Origin: Diadema setosum
Lineage: Eukaryota > Echinodermata > Echinoidea > Diadematoida > Diadematidae
DNA length: 64,000 nucleotides
Reading direction: 5' to 3'
Assembly (NCBI GenBank): GCA_033980235.1
Contig: CM067070.1
Span: 9,998,195-10,062,194 of the forward strand
Shown: positions 22,661 through 33,415 of the stretch, one piece after another
How the letters are laid out: each line of letters begins with the position of its first letter
Position numbering within the stretch: the first letter of the stretch is position 1
The notes under the pieces: generated by a model
Told to the model about the DNA's origin: nothing
The model's input: the letters and a program-made list of their open reading frames with translations, nothing else
Databases searched by the model: none
Translations under genes and position numbers: made by a program

Positions 22661-22758
22661 AGGACTTATATTTGCTCAAAGCTGTACCGCAAAACAACCT
22701 AAAATAAATAAACAAACTAAATACAAAATAAAGGTAAAATGCATATATCATTCTATAC

Positions 22759-22887
22759 TTTATCATGGACGCTTTGTGAAGTACGGTCCTCGCATCTCAC
22801 AGCTACGTCAATTCCTGGATCAAGGTTGAGATCTGTGCTGGGATGCACGATATTGTATCCCGAATCACGTTCTTCAGACAGGATTTT
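22759..22887 (-). CDS. UPA domain part 2 exon
   Basis: A pyrimidine-rich acceptor (CTTCCTCCGCTTTCGCTCCA then CAG) precedes 22887. The exon has 43 codons, phase 0 to phase 0: KILSEERDSGYNIVHPSTDL, NLDPGIDVAVRCEDRTSQSV, HDK, then donor AAA|GTATAG. Joined to the exon at 23193 it continues ...YDDVEGHDK-KILSEERDSG..., which has the spacing of the UNC5-family DD...K-E.L..E...GG pattern in the middle of UPA. The local GC content is higher than in the flanking intron. The donor is weak at its last positions. Confidence 0.65.
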
Positions 22888-23192
22888 CTGTGGAGCGAAA
22901 GCGGAGGAAGAACACTATAATGTAGTGCATTCATAGAAAGCTTCAATGCCTTAATGTAACATTATAGAGTATATTGTTTTCTGCTGCTATAAAACGTTAC
23001 TGCATGTCTCTTTCATTCCGTTCACATCGTCACGAAGACAAGCTATCGTGTTTGTAACTTACTAGATTGAGTATAGACTTTCTCTTTTTTTTTTACCTGC
23101 AGGAAAACAATGAATACATCTTAACAATAACATCATTTCCTTAACAGTGTCATGCCTACATTTTTTTTTTCATCAGGTAATGGAAATTTTAC

Positions 23193-23461
23193 CTTGTCGT
23201 GACCCTCAACGTCATCGTACACGTGGATTCTCAAATGTAGGACTCGAGACCGTGGCATTGTTCTGGGCATGTACGGCGTGATGAGAACTCTTTTCCTTAT
23301 GGTGCGCCAAGACGGAATACTGTTCCATATCAGCGACAGCAGATTCCACGAGAAGTGATTGATGCGAAGTTCCAGATATCCTTTGCGAACGATGCATGTC
23401 GGCACATCTTTGTCTCCGTCTTCCTGGTGTCCCTCAATCCTTGTCATGCCGTACGGGTGAC
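23193..23461 (-). CDS. UPA domain part 1 exon
   Basis: Acceptor CTGCTGCCTAG before 23461 and donor GACAAG|GTAAAA after 23193. It enters in phase 1, matching the ZU5 exon's phase-1 end (G|GT = Gly), and leaves in phase 0. It encodes HPYGMTRIEGHQEDGDKDVP, TCIVRKGYLELRINHFSW, KRVLITPYMPRTMPRSRVLH and LRIHVYDDVEGHDK. The NHFSW, the VLITPYMP strand and the LRIHVYDD strand follow the order of UPA domains of UNC5 and related proteins (HFS.. / ..V.A.. / RVY..DD). The first part, before NHFSW, links ZU5 to UPA. Confidence 0.8.
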
Positions 23462-23681
23462 CTAGGCAGCAGTAACCGATGTCACTTCTGATCAACAACA
23501 CCTATGCGACTACCTAAACATTTATATTCCTATTATTATGATAAGTTTCTCATACTATGAATTAAAATCTCACTTTCTGATGGAATGACAATTCCAGAAT
23601 ACAACGTCATTACATGGATGAAATGTAGTATAAAAGTTCAATAATGATTCGTGAAAGTGAATACCGAAAAGAGGGTCTTAC

Positions 23682-23995
23682 CATCTTGATACTCTGACCA
23701 GGAGTAGAAAGCAGTGTGAACGTCGTCTGGTATGGCCATCTCAGCGCAGTGCGGCATTTCAATTGTGATTGATTTCTTGAACTCCAGATGGGACGGCTCG
23801 CATCGGAATGCCCAACAGACTACCATTTCATCTATGGATAGATTGATCCGAGGAGTTGTAGAAAGAAGCTCCAGCGAGATGAGTTGGCTCCCTGTTTCAA
23901 TGGCACCTGCTGGTATCAGCATTCTCACCCCGTATTCTTCCATGAAAAGTTCACCACCTGCTTCGGTGAATGTTCCAATTACCCGTGGATTAGCC
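23682..23995 (-). CDS. ZU5 domain exon
   Basis: The minus-strand reading begins VIGTFTEAGGELFMEEYGVR and continues MLIPAGAIETGSQLISLELL, then MVVCWAFRCEPSHLEFKKSI and TIEMPHCAEM, ending near SWSEYQDG. The GTF...GG.L, [LI]IP.GAI, CEP....F.K and MPHCAEM blocks are the standard ZU5 signature shared by ankyrin, UNC5, ZO-1 and PIDD. The donor is GATG|GTAAGA (phase 1). The acceptor is either GGACAG before 23995 (phase 2) or CAAAG before 24000 (phase 0); an in-frame TAA lies just upstream. No transmembrane or receptor exons were found before it, so it cannot be decided whether the protein is a receptor or soluble. UNC5CL-like is the closest idea. Confidence 0.85.
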
Positions 23996-24231
23996 CTGTC
24001 CTTTGTCCGTTAAAAGGAAATGTTGAGGATTAGATAAATAATAACGGCAAAGAATTGAGCAAAAGAATCTTGTCATAACTACACGTGTACTTCATATCTT
24101 ACGTACCAATTCGAATTTGCGTAAAAGATCGAAACTTTGAGCATTGAATAATTTGGTGCTGCGGACAAAGAAAAAATACTGGTAGTATATTATATATAAT
24201 ATATGAAAAATGCTAAAAGCCTATCCACTAT

Positions 24232-24430
24232 CCACTAAGTAATAGCTGTTTTAATTTGCGGTTGAAAGTGAATTGGGATAAAGAAGAATTGATGTCTTGA
24301 GGGAGGTCATCCAATATCTGGGTCAAGTAAACATAATTGTTTTCTTTGCAAAAAATAGGCCGAATACCGGGAAGGCAATAGGTATCACTCTGGCGAGTGG
24401 GATAACAGTGTCCAGAGCGATTTCTTAAAT
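24232..24430 (-). pseudogene. LINE ORF2 C-terminal remnant
   Basis: One minus-strand frame reads RSGHCYPTRQSDTYCLPGIR, PIFCKENNYVYLTQILDDLP and FTFNRKLKQLLLSG, then TAG. The TRQ...LP..R......Y...ILDDLP......F...LK..LL pattern is that of the C-terminal tail of CR1/L2-like reverse transcriptases. It is a short truncated relic in or upstream of the ZU5-UPA-DD gene. Confidence 0.6.
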
Positions 24431-25050
24431 TTGCTTTAATATTTTAGCATTATGCAATACTAACAAACAAAAGGAGTCTTGCACATCTTAATTCGAAAGT
24501 GGTCACACATGCCAAATTTGGGGTTAGTTGCTCAAAAGAAAATGAGAGAGTAAGTCGATCCACAAGATTTTGCAACGGACTGACCGACCGCCCGGCCACC
24601 CGACCTCAGAGTGATTCCTATACGATACCCCCATAGACACTATGTGTGGTTGGGGGTATAATACAGATAAATGTGCGCCCATGAGATAGAAAACATCACA
24701 GAATTCCATCAAGTTTACGCATCAAATGATGTGAAGGAGATAACAAAAATTCACAGTTTTATGTAAGCTACTGAACTAGGTCCCATATTGCTCTTATCAG
24801 GTTATAGAACTCCTAAGGTGATAAAATTTAGACATCGTTTTTCATCAGATTTGTAGACCTCTTACTAGTCAAGATAGATCTACAGGTCTAGACTAGGTGT
24901 AGTCCTAGGATACTCCTAATGACCTACTTGTACCAAAAAATATTCCCATTTCTTTTGGGGGGATGTTGAGCCTTTTGGAGGGGAAAAATGCTCTGCACGT
25001 TGACACTGAGATGCGCGCAGATATCAACAACATGAACCTTAAAACAACTT
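24431..25050. other. No gene seen; short GC-rich palindromic patch
   Basis: Around 24570-24660 is a CGACCG/CCCGG-rich stretch followed by ATACCCCCATAG...GGGGGTAT, an inverted pair that resembles the termini of dispersed repeats. The rest is AT-rich. Confidence 0.45.
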
Positions 25051-25239
25051 CAGGGCCGGCGGAACGTCTTTAAAAGCGTGGGGGCCTACTTCCGGTTTTC
25101 ATGAGCTAATAAGCAACAACAAAAAAAAGTCCTCAGCTCGGATCTCCCCATTTCATTTCCGATTTCATTCCGATTTCATTTTCCGCACAAAAAGTGTGGG
25201 GGCCCGAACCCCCACGGCCCCACGGTTCCGCCGGCCTTG
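25051..25239. mobile_element. Short MITE, CAGGGCCGGCGGAAC termini
   Basis: 189 bp with 15-bp terminal inverted repeats (CAGGGCCGGCGGAAC, and at the other end the inverse of CAAGGCCGGCGGAAC; one mismatch). It is flanked by AACTT on both sides (25046-25050 and 25240-25244), a 5-bp target duplication. Its subterminal parts (GTGGGGGCC) are also inversely related. It encodes no protein and the superfamily is unknown. Confidence 0.75.
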
Positions 25240-26608
25240 AACTTAGCAATATTTACGACACGCTGTTTCTACACTTTAAGCTTAGATTGAAAACTTAACT
25301 CTCGATGACTAGCTTGTAGTTAAGCCTCGTGTGAACACACTCGAAAGGTAGCAAACTTAATGTTTAGTCGATGATTAGAACCACAAGGCATATTAGGATT
25401 TAAAATGTTCTGTGAAAGGGTGTGGCAGGAGGAAATCTAAACACCACTTACGTAACAAAGTTCAGATTTTCAAAATTTGTCCAGACTTTAGAGAAAAAGA
25501 AAAGAAAAAGATTGTCTCATGTTATTTGCCATATGAGCATTACATCACAACGGTCAAGTATTGACCTAAGCTAGAGTTTACCAATCCCCTCTCATTTTTG
25601 ACTTTCTCTCTGATATGAATATCACAATCTTAAGTTGAGCGCAGTTATTTAAACGTGTTTAAATACGTGGGCAAATTTGAATGACTATTGGCGATTACTG
25701 TTGCTACTCGTAGTGTCTTATTGACTGGGGCAGGTTGCAATTTGATTGCTGAGTTGTTGATTTTGAACTTCCAAATACGCATTTAAACGCTGATTTTATT
25801 CTTTTTTTTTCATGGCGAATGCATTTTGGAAGTGATTGATTAATTAAAATGACCAAATGGTTGCAGAAAGTCGGAAATTGAATGGAAAATCCTGCATAAA
25901 TGAGGATGAATAGATCCGAAGATTCTTGTAAGCTCCTTTCTTTTTTGTTCTTAATTTGTTAATTTTGTTTTCTTTTATTTTTGCTACTTTTTTTGGAAAA
26001 CATTAAGGTGACACAACTACAACGCGTCAAAAAGTAGGCAAGTAGGCCCCTATAGTACTGTATCCTTTAATGTAATTGCACTGTTTTCTCTATTTTATGC
26101 GTAAAGAAACTATTTTTACATTCACCATGTACGATTAAAATTACATGCCTGTATGTGATGTTAAACAAAGAGTCAAACTCAACGTCGCAAACACTCTCCA
26201 AACTTTGCGTATTTTTTCTTTTTAGGCTTATTAATGTCGAAATGTTACGTACGAAGCTCTATCATATCTCTTCCATTCTTTTTTAAAGGCTATAATTCGT
26301 TTTCTTCGATTTGAAGTGCCACTGTTTTGACACTGCTTTTCCCGAAAGTGTTCTTTTTTATGTGCGTCATGGCTGTAATCAAGTTAATAACAATAGTAAT
26401 GATTTACACGCCTAATATAGTATACTGGTATTTGTACTTAGCTACATTGCTTTGTCTATCACACACACACACACACACACATCTACTTTTTTTGGAGGGG
26501 GAGAGGCAGCACAGGTTTACCTTGAATGAGGTATTAAGTTAATGAGATGGAAGAAAAAGACAACAGTTCCAGCAGACATACATAATACTAACTAGAAATA
26601 TCGCTATG
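25240..26608. other. Non-coding AT-rich DNA
   Basis: No exon recognised. It includes a (CA)n run at about 26460-26481. Confidence 0.5.
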
Positions 26609-28483
26609 GCGACTGATGCCTCCGCCATACTATAATGCATGATTCTCCCAATATGCGTATAGTACAATGTCTTCACAATGTGTGATCCATGACAGTTTCA
26701 CATAACTGGCAAAATATTGACATGACAGGTTTGTCAGAAATGACTTGAATGTTCACTTTCCTTGAAGTGGGTTTGCTATAATTGTCGAAGAGTGCAGTTA
26801 CACATATTTGGGGAACTGAGAATTTTTACTTTAATTCTGATGGACCCTTTTATAAGTTTATGCATTGAGTAATTTCCAAGGTATGAAGAAAGAGTGTAAT
26901 TACAGTACAAAATTGATTTTTTTTTGAGGGGGGCATTGAAACCTGGCCTTTGACCCTTAACCTTTGACCTTTGACATTCTGGCTGGAAATTTCCTGGAGA
27001 ATCTCCATTAGGTAATGCATGTATTTATTAATTTTGAAAACTAATAATGCAAGCATTTCATATACTAGTGTATGAGGGAAATAGTAAAATATTGAGGAGT
27101 GGACCTTGACCTTTGACCCCATGACTGTTGACCTATGACTCCTAAATTCCCAAGAAAATCTCTGCCAGTCAGTACATGCGTATGTACCAAGTTCCATGAA
27201 GATATATTGAACCATTTGTGAGAAAAGTGATATTACAACATTTTCACCTAACCTTTGACCTTTCGACCTTTGACCTTATGACATGAAACTCTCTCTGGAG
27301 AATCTTTACGCAGTAGTACATGTCTACACCAAATTTCAAGAAAATACCTTAGGGCATTGCATAGATATTGGAGTAATAGCAACATTTTTAGCATTTGACC
27401 TTGACCTTTTGACCTTTGACCTCTTGCCAATGTCACTAAAATCTACTCAACTAATTGTCCCATCATACATCATCCTTGGACCAAGTTTCGTGAAAGTTGC
27501 TTCATCCAGTTTTGAGTTATCACGTAAACAGATAAATTTCAGGATTTGACCCTGATCTTTGACCTTTGACCTCAGTCCGATTTTACTAAAAAACTAATCA
27601 ATTAATTGCCCCATCATACATCATCCTGCGACAAAGTTTGGTGAAATTTGCTCTATCCAGTCTTGAGTTATCGCGTAAACGGATACAATTTCATGATTTG
27701 ACCTTGACCTTTGACCTTCGGCATATTTCACCCAAAATCTAATCAACTAATTGCCCCATCATACTTTATGCTTGGACCAAGTTTGGTAGAATTCAAGTCA
27801 ATATTACTCAAGTTATCGCGTAAACGAAAGCGGACGGACGTACGGACGGACGGACAACCCGAAAACATAATGCCTTCGTGGCGGAGGAATAAAACAAAAT
27901 AATCCTGCTGGCATTGCATAAACATGAGGGAAATATTTAGTAAAATTTTGAAGTGTTGCTCTTGACCTTTGACCCCTGACCTTTGACCCCATGAACCCTA
28001 AATTCTCTAGATAATCACTGCCAGTCAGTACATGTTATATATCTATGTTCCATGAAGAGACCTTGAACAATTTTCAAGGTACAGAGAAAAAAGGTGAAGT
28101 TTTAATATTTCTACTTGACCTTTTCACCTTTGACCTCATGACCCAAACTTTCACCAGAGAATTTTAATTGGGTAATACATGTATACACTAAGTTTCAAGA
28201 AAATATCTTCAGGTATTGCATAGATATAATGGAAATAGTGAAATTCTATGTATTTGACCTTGACCTTTTGACCTTTGACCTTGAGCATTTGCACCCAAAA
28301 GTTGATAGGCATAACTTCACCCCCTAATACACATACATGCCAAGTTTCATTAGGATACCTTAAAAGGTTTTGATAGTTACCTTGTCCACAAAATTCATTA
28401 CGGACGGACGGAAGGACGGACGGACGGACGGACAACCCGAAAACTTAATGCCTCCGGCGCCACTTCGTGGCGGAGGCATAAAA
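26609..28483. mobile_element. AGGTCA-rich tandem element with ATGCCTCCGCC termini
   Basis: The left end has ATGCCTCCGCCATA and the right end TGGCGGAGGCATA, a 12-13 bp inverted pair. A degenerate right end also occurs at about 27867-27893. Inside, TGACCTTTGACC-type blocks recur near 26945, 27105, 27250, 27395, 27545, 27697, 27960, 28110 and 28255, roughly every 145-160 bp. They alternate with a conserved spacer (CCAAGTTTC..GAAAAT, CATTGCATAGATAT, CCCATCATACAT). GGAC microsatellites (27834-27855, 28401-28435) precede the right ends. The final 32 nt (ATGCCTCC...GGAGGCAT) can fold as a hairpin. No protein is encoded. Confidence 0.65.
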
Positions 28484-29124
28484 ACACGGACTATTCCTGT
28501 ACTTGTTTAAGATGACAATAAGCATTATCATGATCATGTCTAATATACCAATACATTTTATGCATACATTCATTTTTAATTGTTTATCGCTCGTTCAACA
28601 CATAGGCCCTAATGCATGGGTAGTTGCACTGTCTTAAAAAGTAACTCTTTTCACGCTACGCACTAAAGTGCTAGCAAATTTCTTGAGTACAGATTTCATT
28701 TTCTGGTGTCCAGCCTTCTAAAGGCAGAAAGAAACAAAAAGCTAAAGACATTACCAGATTAACCCATAAAGGCACGTATTAAAGTGTGCGCAACGCTAAA
28801 GCACGGGGTTTTCTGCGGATATTGGCATTTGAAGCGCGCATGTTTTGCTGTTGTTTTTCCTTCTCGAATGTAGATTTTCCTCTCATCCATCTTTGCTGCT
28901 ACTTCGCAAAACATTGAAGTGAAAAGACTACAATTCGCCAAAAACAAAACAATCTGTTGCTATCATTATTTGAAGCAACACGTTTCTCCCTTCCGTTACA
29001 GCAAAACGTGATTATTATACCATGAAGTGTTTGATAAAGTGAAGAGTGATTCAAAAGGTACATGGAGAGTAATTGATAATATTTGTTGAATAAGAATTGT
29101 AGGAAAATGATTGTAATTATATAA
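28484..29124. other. Non-coding DNA
   Basis: No exon, RNA gene or complete repeat recognised. Confidence 0.45.
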
Positions 29125-29385
29125 AACATAATGGTGTATTAACTGATGATAAGAAAAGTATTGCTGATACATTCAATGATTATTTCAGTAGGCCTAGTAT
29201 TGGAACTAAGTTAATGAATGATTTGCCGCATTCTTCTTCAGATAAAGATTTCTCATATTTTATGAAAGACAATTTTTCTCAATCTATGTTTTTTAAACCA
29301 ATTAGTGAAGGAGATATTATATCTGTTGTTATAAGTCTAAGTGCCAACAAATGCCCTGGCCATGATGGTTTTGATTCTTCTGTTT
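29125..29385 (+). pseudogene. LINE reverse transcriptase fragment
   Basis: The plus frame reads DDKKSIADTFNDYFSRPSIG, MNDLPHSSSDKDFSYFMKDN, FSQSMFFKPISEGDIISVVI and SLSANKCPGHDGFDSSV, then TAA. FN.YFS, then F..P....DI..VI..L...K.PG.DG is the segment just before the reverse transcriptase fingers in CR1/L2-like ORF2. Both sides are cut, and the composite satellite begins soon after. Confidence 0.7.
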
Positions 29386-29635
29386 AAAAACGATGTGCCC
29401 ATCTTATCTCTTTTCCCTTGTCATATTGTAACGAAAGTCGGGGATTAATTCCTTTGCTTCTGATGTGAATGCAGGGAATTAACCGGGAACATTCGTTATC
29501 AGTTAATTCGTGTATAGATGTACTGCAAAGCATGGCACCACACAACACATGCAGTTCAGTCAAACCAGGGAGGTCTCTTCCCACCGCCCTGGTCAAACAC
29601 CAAGGTGAGAGAACCGTATAAGGTAGGCCTATCGT

Positions 29636-31079
29636 GCCTACGACATGATACATGGAAGTTGTCAGGGGAAGTGGGACGGTTTGGACGTGTAGTCCCCTCC
29701 CACACGACGGAGCTTTTACATATTCCATATAGACATACAACGATCTGTGGACTTTTTTTTAAAACTGAATTGACAGAATTGGTGCACACTTCAGATGAAA
29801 ACATTTGGAAATCTGTCAGTCTAAAAGTGTATTAAGTCTATAGAAAACGGAGCGAATGGGGGAGGGTATCCACGAGAGAGACATTTTGCATTTTCAAAAT
29901 TGAAATTCAGCAATCTGGTGCAGACTTTGAAAGAAATATTTGGACAGTTTTCTATAAAAAAAAAAAAAGGTAGGAGAAATTTTCTCATTTTGGGAATTAT
30001 TTGGGAACAAAATGATGTGTTTTTCGCTCTGCTCCTACCCCCTCCGTTCTCCAGGATTGACGCACACCGGCTAACGAGGGAGCTTGTGCAACATGGGCAA
30101 TGATGAGGGATACTTTGCAATTTCAGGTCTGTACTTCAGAGATCTACGTGGACACGTTTTTGTGATATATTCCAATTTTTATTCTGTCAAAAATGTAAGA
30201 AATATTCGTATTCAGGAAAATGTTCTGTGAAAGGGTGTGGCAGGGGGAAAGCCAGCTCCCACACAAAGGAGATTTTGCATTTTCGATCCTGAAATTTAGA
30301 GAATGGTGCATACTTTTGATGAGATATTCGGCTTTTGTTTCTATGGAAAGAGTAAGAATTGGCCACCCTAACACGAGGGAGATTTTGCCTTTTCAGATCT
30401 GAAATTTAGAGATCTGGTGCACAATTTTGGTAAAATCTGGGAAAGCAACCCCCCCCCCCCCATTCCCCAGTATCGATGCCCGTGATCATCCCTGTGTATG
30501 CCCATAGATGTATCCTGACTGAGATATCAGAATCACCATCATTTCCTCAATGACTCAAGAAATGGCGGGGGTTCCATTATGACGGTACTTGTTTCCTTGT
30601 TTGCTTCTTTGTTTTCGTACGTAATTTGCAGATGGTCCGAGTTGCATTTATTAGATCCTGTTTCATGTAATGATTAGCAAGTAATTTCTTTTCTCTTTTT
30701 TTTTCAATGTTGCATAACTCTCTCGATACTGTTATGAAATATACATTAGACACGTGGACCAAGCTTCAATGTAATCAAAGTAGGACCTATGCTCTTCACA
30801 AATTTTATACAAAGTCTTACCAAAACGAACGCATCATTCATGTGTGTGTGTGTGCGTGTGTGTGTGTGTGAAATTCGTATGCCTAGTATAAAAATAATTG
30901 GCACTTATGTATACATTACGGAATGAAAGACTCATGATTATCAAGATCAAATATAAAACTGTTGAAGGTAGCTAATTGATAAAACTGTGCGGAATGAAAT
31001 TGTGTGTGTATGACATTATCATAATCACTTTTTCTGTAATCGAAATGAAGTAATAATTCAATTTGTAATGTCTTATGTA
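29636..31079. repeat. Composite satellite, leading partial unit (modules E-F-C)
   Basis: Starts with ACATGATACAT.GAAGTTGTCA, then AGTGGGACGGTTTGG and AGTCCCCTCCCACACGACGG (module E, long form to about 30480). Next comes module F (CCTGACTGAGATATCAGAAT) and module C, with a GT microsatellite at 30838-30870 and GGAATGAAAGACTCATGATT. Each is repeated later in the window with a few per cent divergence. The left edge of the array is here or slightly before. Confidence 0.75.
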
Positions 31080-31559
31080 ATATCGTCGTATGTTATTGTC
31101 CCATCAAACATTCTTGTTAACATGCTGGAGAATGCATTTTGGGCCTTGCCGTCAGGCTCTCCGAATTCATCATAAGCAATTCCTCACTCTGCTTCGTCTC
31201 CTTCTCTTCTTCCTTCCCTCTACCTCTCTATGGCATTACGTGGTCATTATGACATTTGTGGTTGACGTGTTATGATCTTAGTAGTCTATGAAAGAAAGAT
31301 ATTATTCAGAGGGGTGAAGGGTCAGGAGTGAGTTTCTTCACTTCACTTCATACAAATGTAATTTGTAGAGGGAGAGAAAATGAAGAATCTCACATCTGAA
31401 TTAGGAGTCGATTTTGACATTAGTGGGCTCTACCTACTCCCTTGAGGATGGGAGTGGGTATGGTCGTATGGGATGGTCAGAGCATTCAAATGTATGTTAA
31501 ACGGCATAGAATGTTTTTTTTTCTGTGCAAATCGGTACTTAAAGCACACACATTGAGTA

Positions 31560-32223
31560 TGTGACCGTGCATCACAAAACGAACAAAAAGTCGCACACAC
31601 TGATTTTGCGTGAGGACTGAAAAGTGAAATGGGTCAATCTAGCCGATCTTGACTTGTTTATATTTTCTGTTATTCTTCCTTTACATTATGCTAAAATTTG
31701 GGATCATAAAACGGGCGCGAAAATGTGATATCTCGAACATTTTTGGTAGAATACTTTGATTAGGTGTGTCTTTAGAGTCTCTTTTTCATTTCTGAAAAAC
31801 CTTGTACACACTTTTCACTTTCAACTCTAATAACTTTTGAAAAGATAGTGCTACTGCTTTGAAAGATAGTATCAATCATGGACAGAATGTGTTAATGAGG
31901 CATGCCTAATTTCAGCTTAATCTGATAATCCCTTGTTGTGTTGTTACTCGGGTGGTTTACTTCCTACTTTTTGTCCCATTCATCGGACAGCCAGCACGGT
32001 TTGGTCAAGATTAAGCGCTTGAATAGACACTGTACTTCAGTGCCTCTTTTCTCAGTTCACACTTTTCCTGAGTTTTTGCTTTCTTTCCAATATTTAGATA
32101 GGTTAGAAGGGTCCATTTGATTTGAGTTATTTTTAAAGCGTAAAGTCTGCTCTTTCAAAATATGGTCTTAACTAAAAATTCATGTCTGGCGACTTTTTGT
32201 TTGTTTTGTGGTGCAGGGTCACA
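31560..32223. mobile_element. TA-flanked MITE (TGTGACC family)
   Basis: The ends are TGTGACCGTGCATCACAAAA and the inverse of TGTGACCCTGCACCACAAAA, with the pairing continuing through AACAAAAAGTCGC (about 35 bp of inverted repeat). Module B flanks show TA on both sides (31558-31559 and 32224-32225). Uninterrupted copies of module B elsewhere (AATATACTCGCG) act as an empty site. 664 bp, no transposase. The TA duplication suggests Tc1/mariner-type mobilisation. A truncated relative lies at 14575-14810. Confidence 0.75.
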
Positions 32224-33189
32224 TATACTCGTGTTTTTTGTTTTTGTTTTTTGCTATTTTACTTTATCGAAACTGCATTTTTTTTCCGTCATTTATCTTA
32301 CCTACTATACTTCCCAAAACATTTATATTTATAATTCAAATTCACATTAAGGTTTGCACATGTTTTTCCCTACCGTTTCATACTCACTTCAAATTCCAGA
32401 CTCGACAGTTCCTATATCGATTAGAAAGAAACAAAACTAGCACACGTAAATGAGTCATTAAAGGTAACATTTTCCATTTGCAGATGAAAGAAAAACCACA
32501 GTATTACTGCGTCAAAATAGTTCTAAAATGTGAGTTAGGGAAAGAAACAACCAATGTAAAATTTTTAGCCTGTTTAATTAGATATACTAAATGTGAACAA
32601 TAGTTATGATGGAAATGTTTCCAGACTAATCCTTCTACAGTTATGGTTTAATGTGAAAAAATAGTAATACCTCCTCATATTTTCAGTTTACGTTTTCAAT
32701 TTCAATTTTATTGTCATATTTCTCACCAAAAAATCAAATGTAACCAAATTATATAATACATGATATCCAGCGAGGAGGCATAATATTACTAAATGAAATA
32801 GGGCCTATAGATGATATCCAGCTAGGAGACATACATCGAATATTGTACACACATAAAACATAGTGGTCGATCAATGAAACTTAGAATCTGAGAATGAATT
32901 CTAAAGAAATACGAAGGAACCTACTTAAAACCAAGATCGTTGAGCATTGGTACCAATTAAATTCGAGCTACAGATTCGATATGAGGGCCACGGGTATAGT
33001 AATAACCGAAACATAAAGAAAACGAATATAAATATACATATATATTGCGAAAAAAGGAGAGAAGAAAATAGGGAGGGGGTTGTCGCGCCATCCTTTGCTT
33101 TTGTTAAGGCGCCTCCCCTTTGCGGAATTCTCAATCCGCCCCTTTGACGCGTTATGACATGTGCAGTAAATTTCTAAATTTTGACATGT

Positions 33190-33415
33190 TTGGTCGACGG
33201 TTTATCACGTTTGTGGTTAATCCGACTTAATATTTGTCGTCGACGTGTCATGACATTTGCAGTAAAAAAGGAAATTTTGACATTTGTCGTCAACTTGTTA
33301 TGATATTTGTGGCTAATCCTATTTTGACATTTGTCGTCGACGTGTTACGATATTAGCAGTCATTATGACTTTTTTTCGTCGACGTGTAATGACGTTAAGT
33401 GGTCGTTATGACAAC
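33190..33415. repeat. GTCGAC minisatellite in module D, copy 1
   Basis: About five imperfect units of roughly 41-53 bp built on GACATTTGTCGTCGACGTGT followed by TATGACATTAGTGGT-like sequence. Confidence 0.7.

Noticed and set aside
24524..24712. Possible upstream exon of the ZU5 gene
   Set aside because: The frame overlaps the GC-rich palindromic repeat patch, has no clear acceptor and donor, and shows no domain resemblance.
26327..26542. Plus-strand ORF around the CA repeat at 26.46 kb
   Set aside because: Its sequence is dominated by the microsatellite (THTHTH) and it has no splice or family support.
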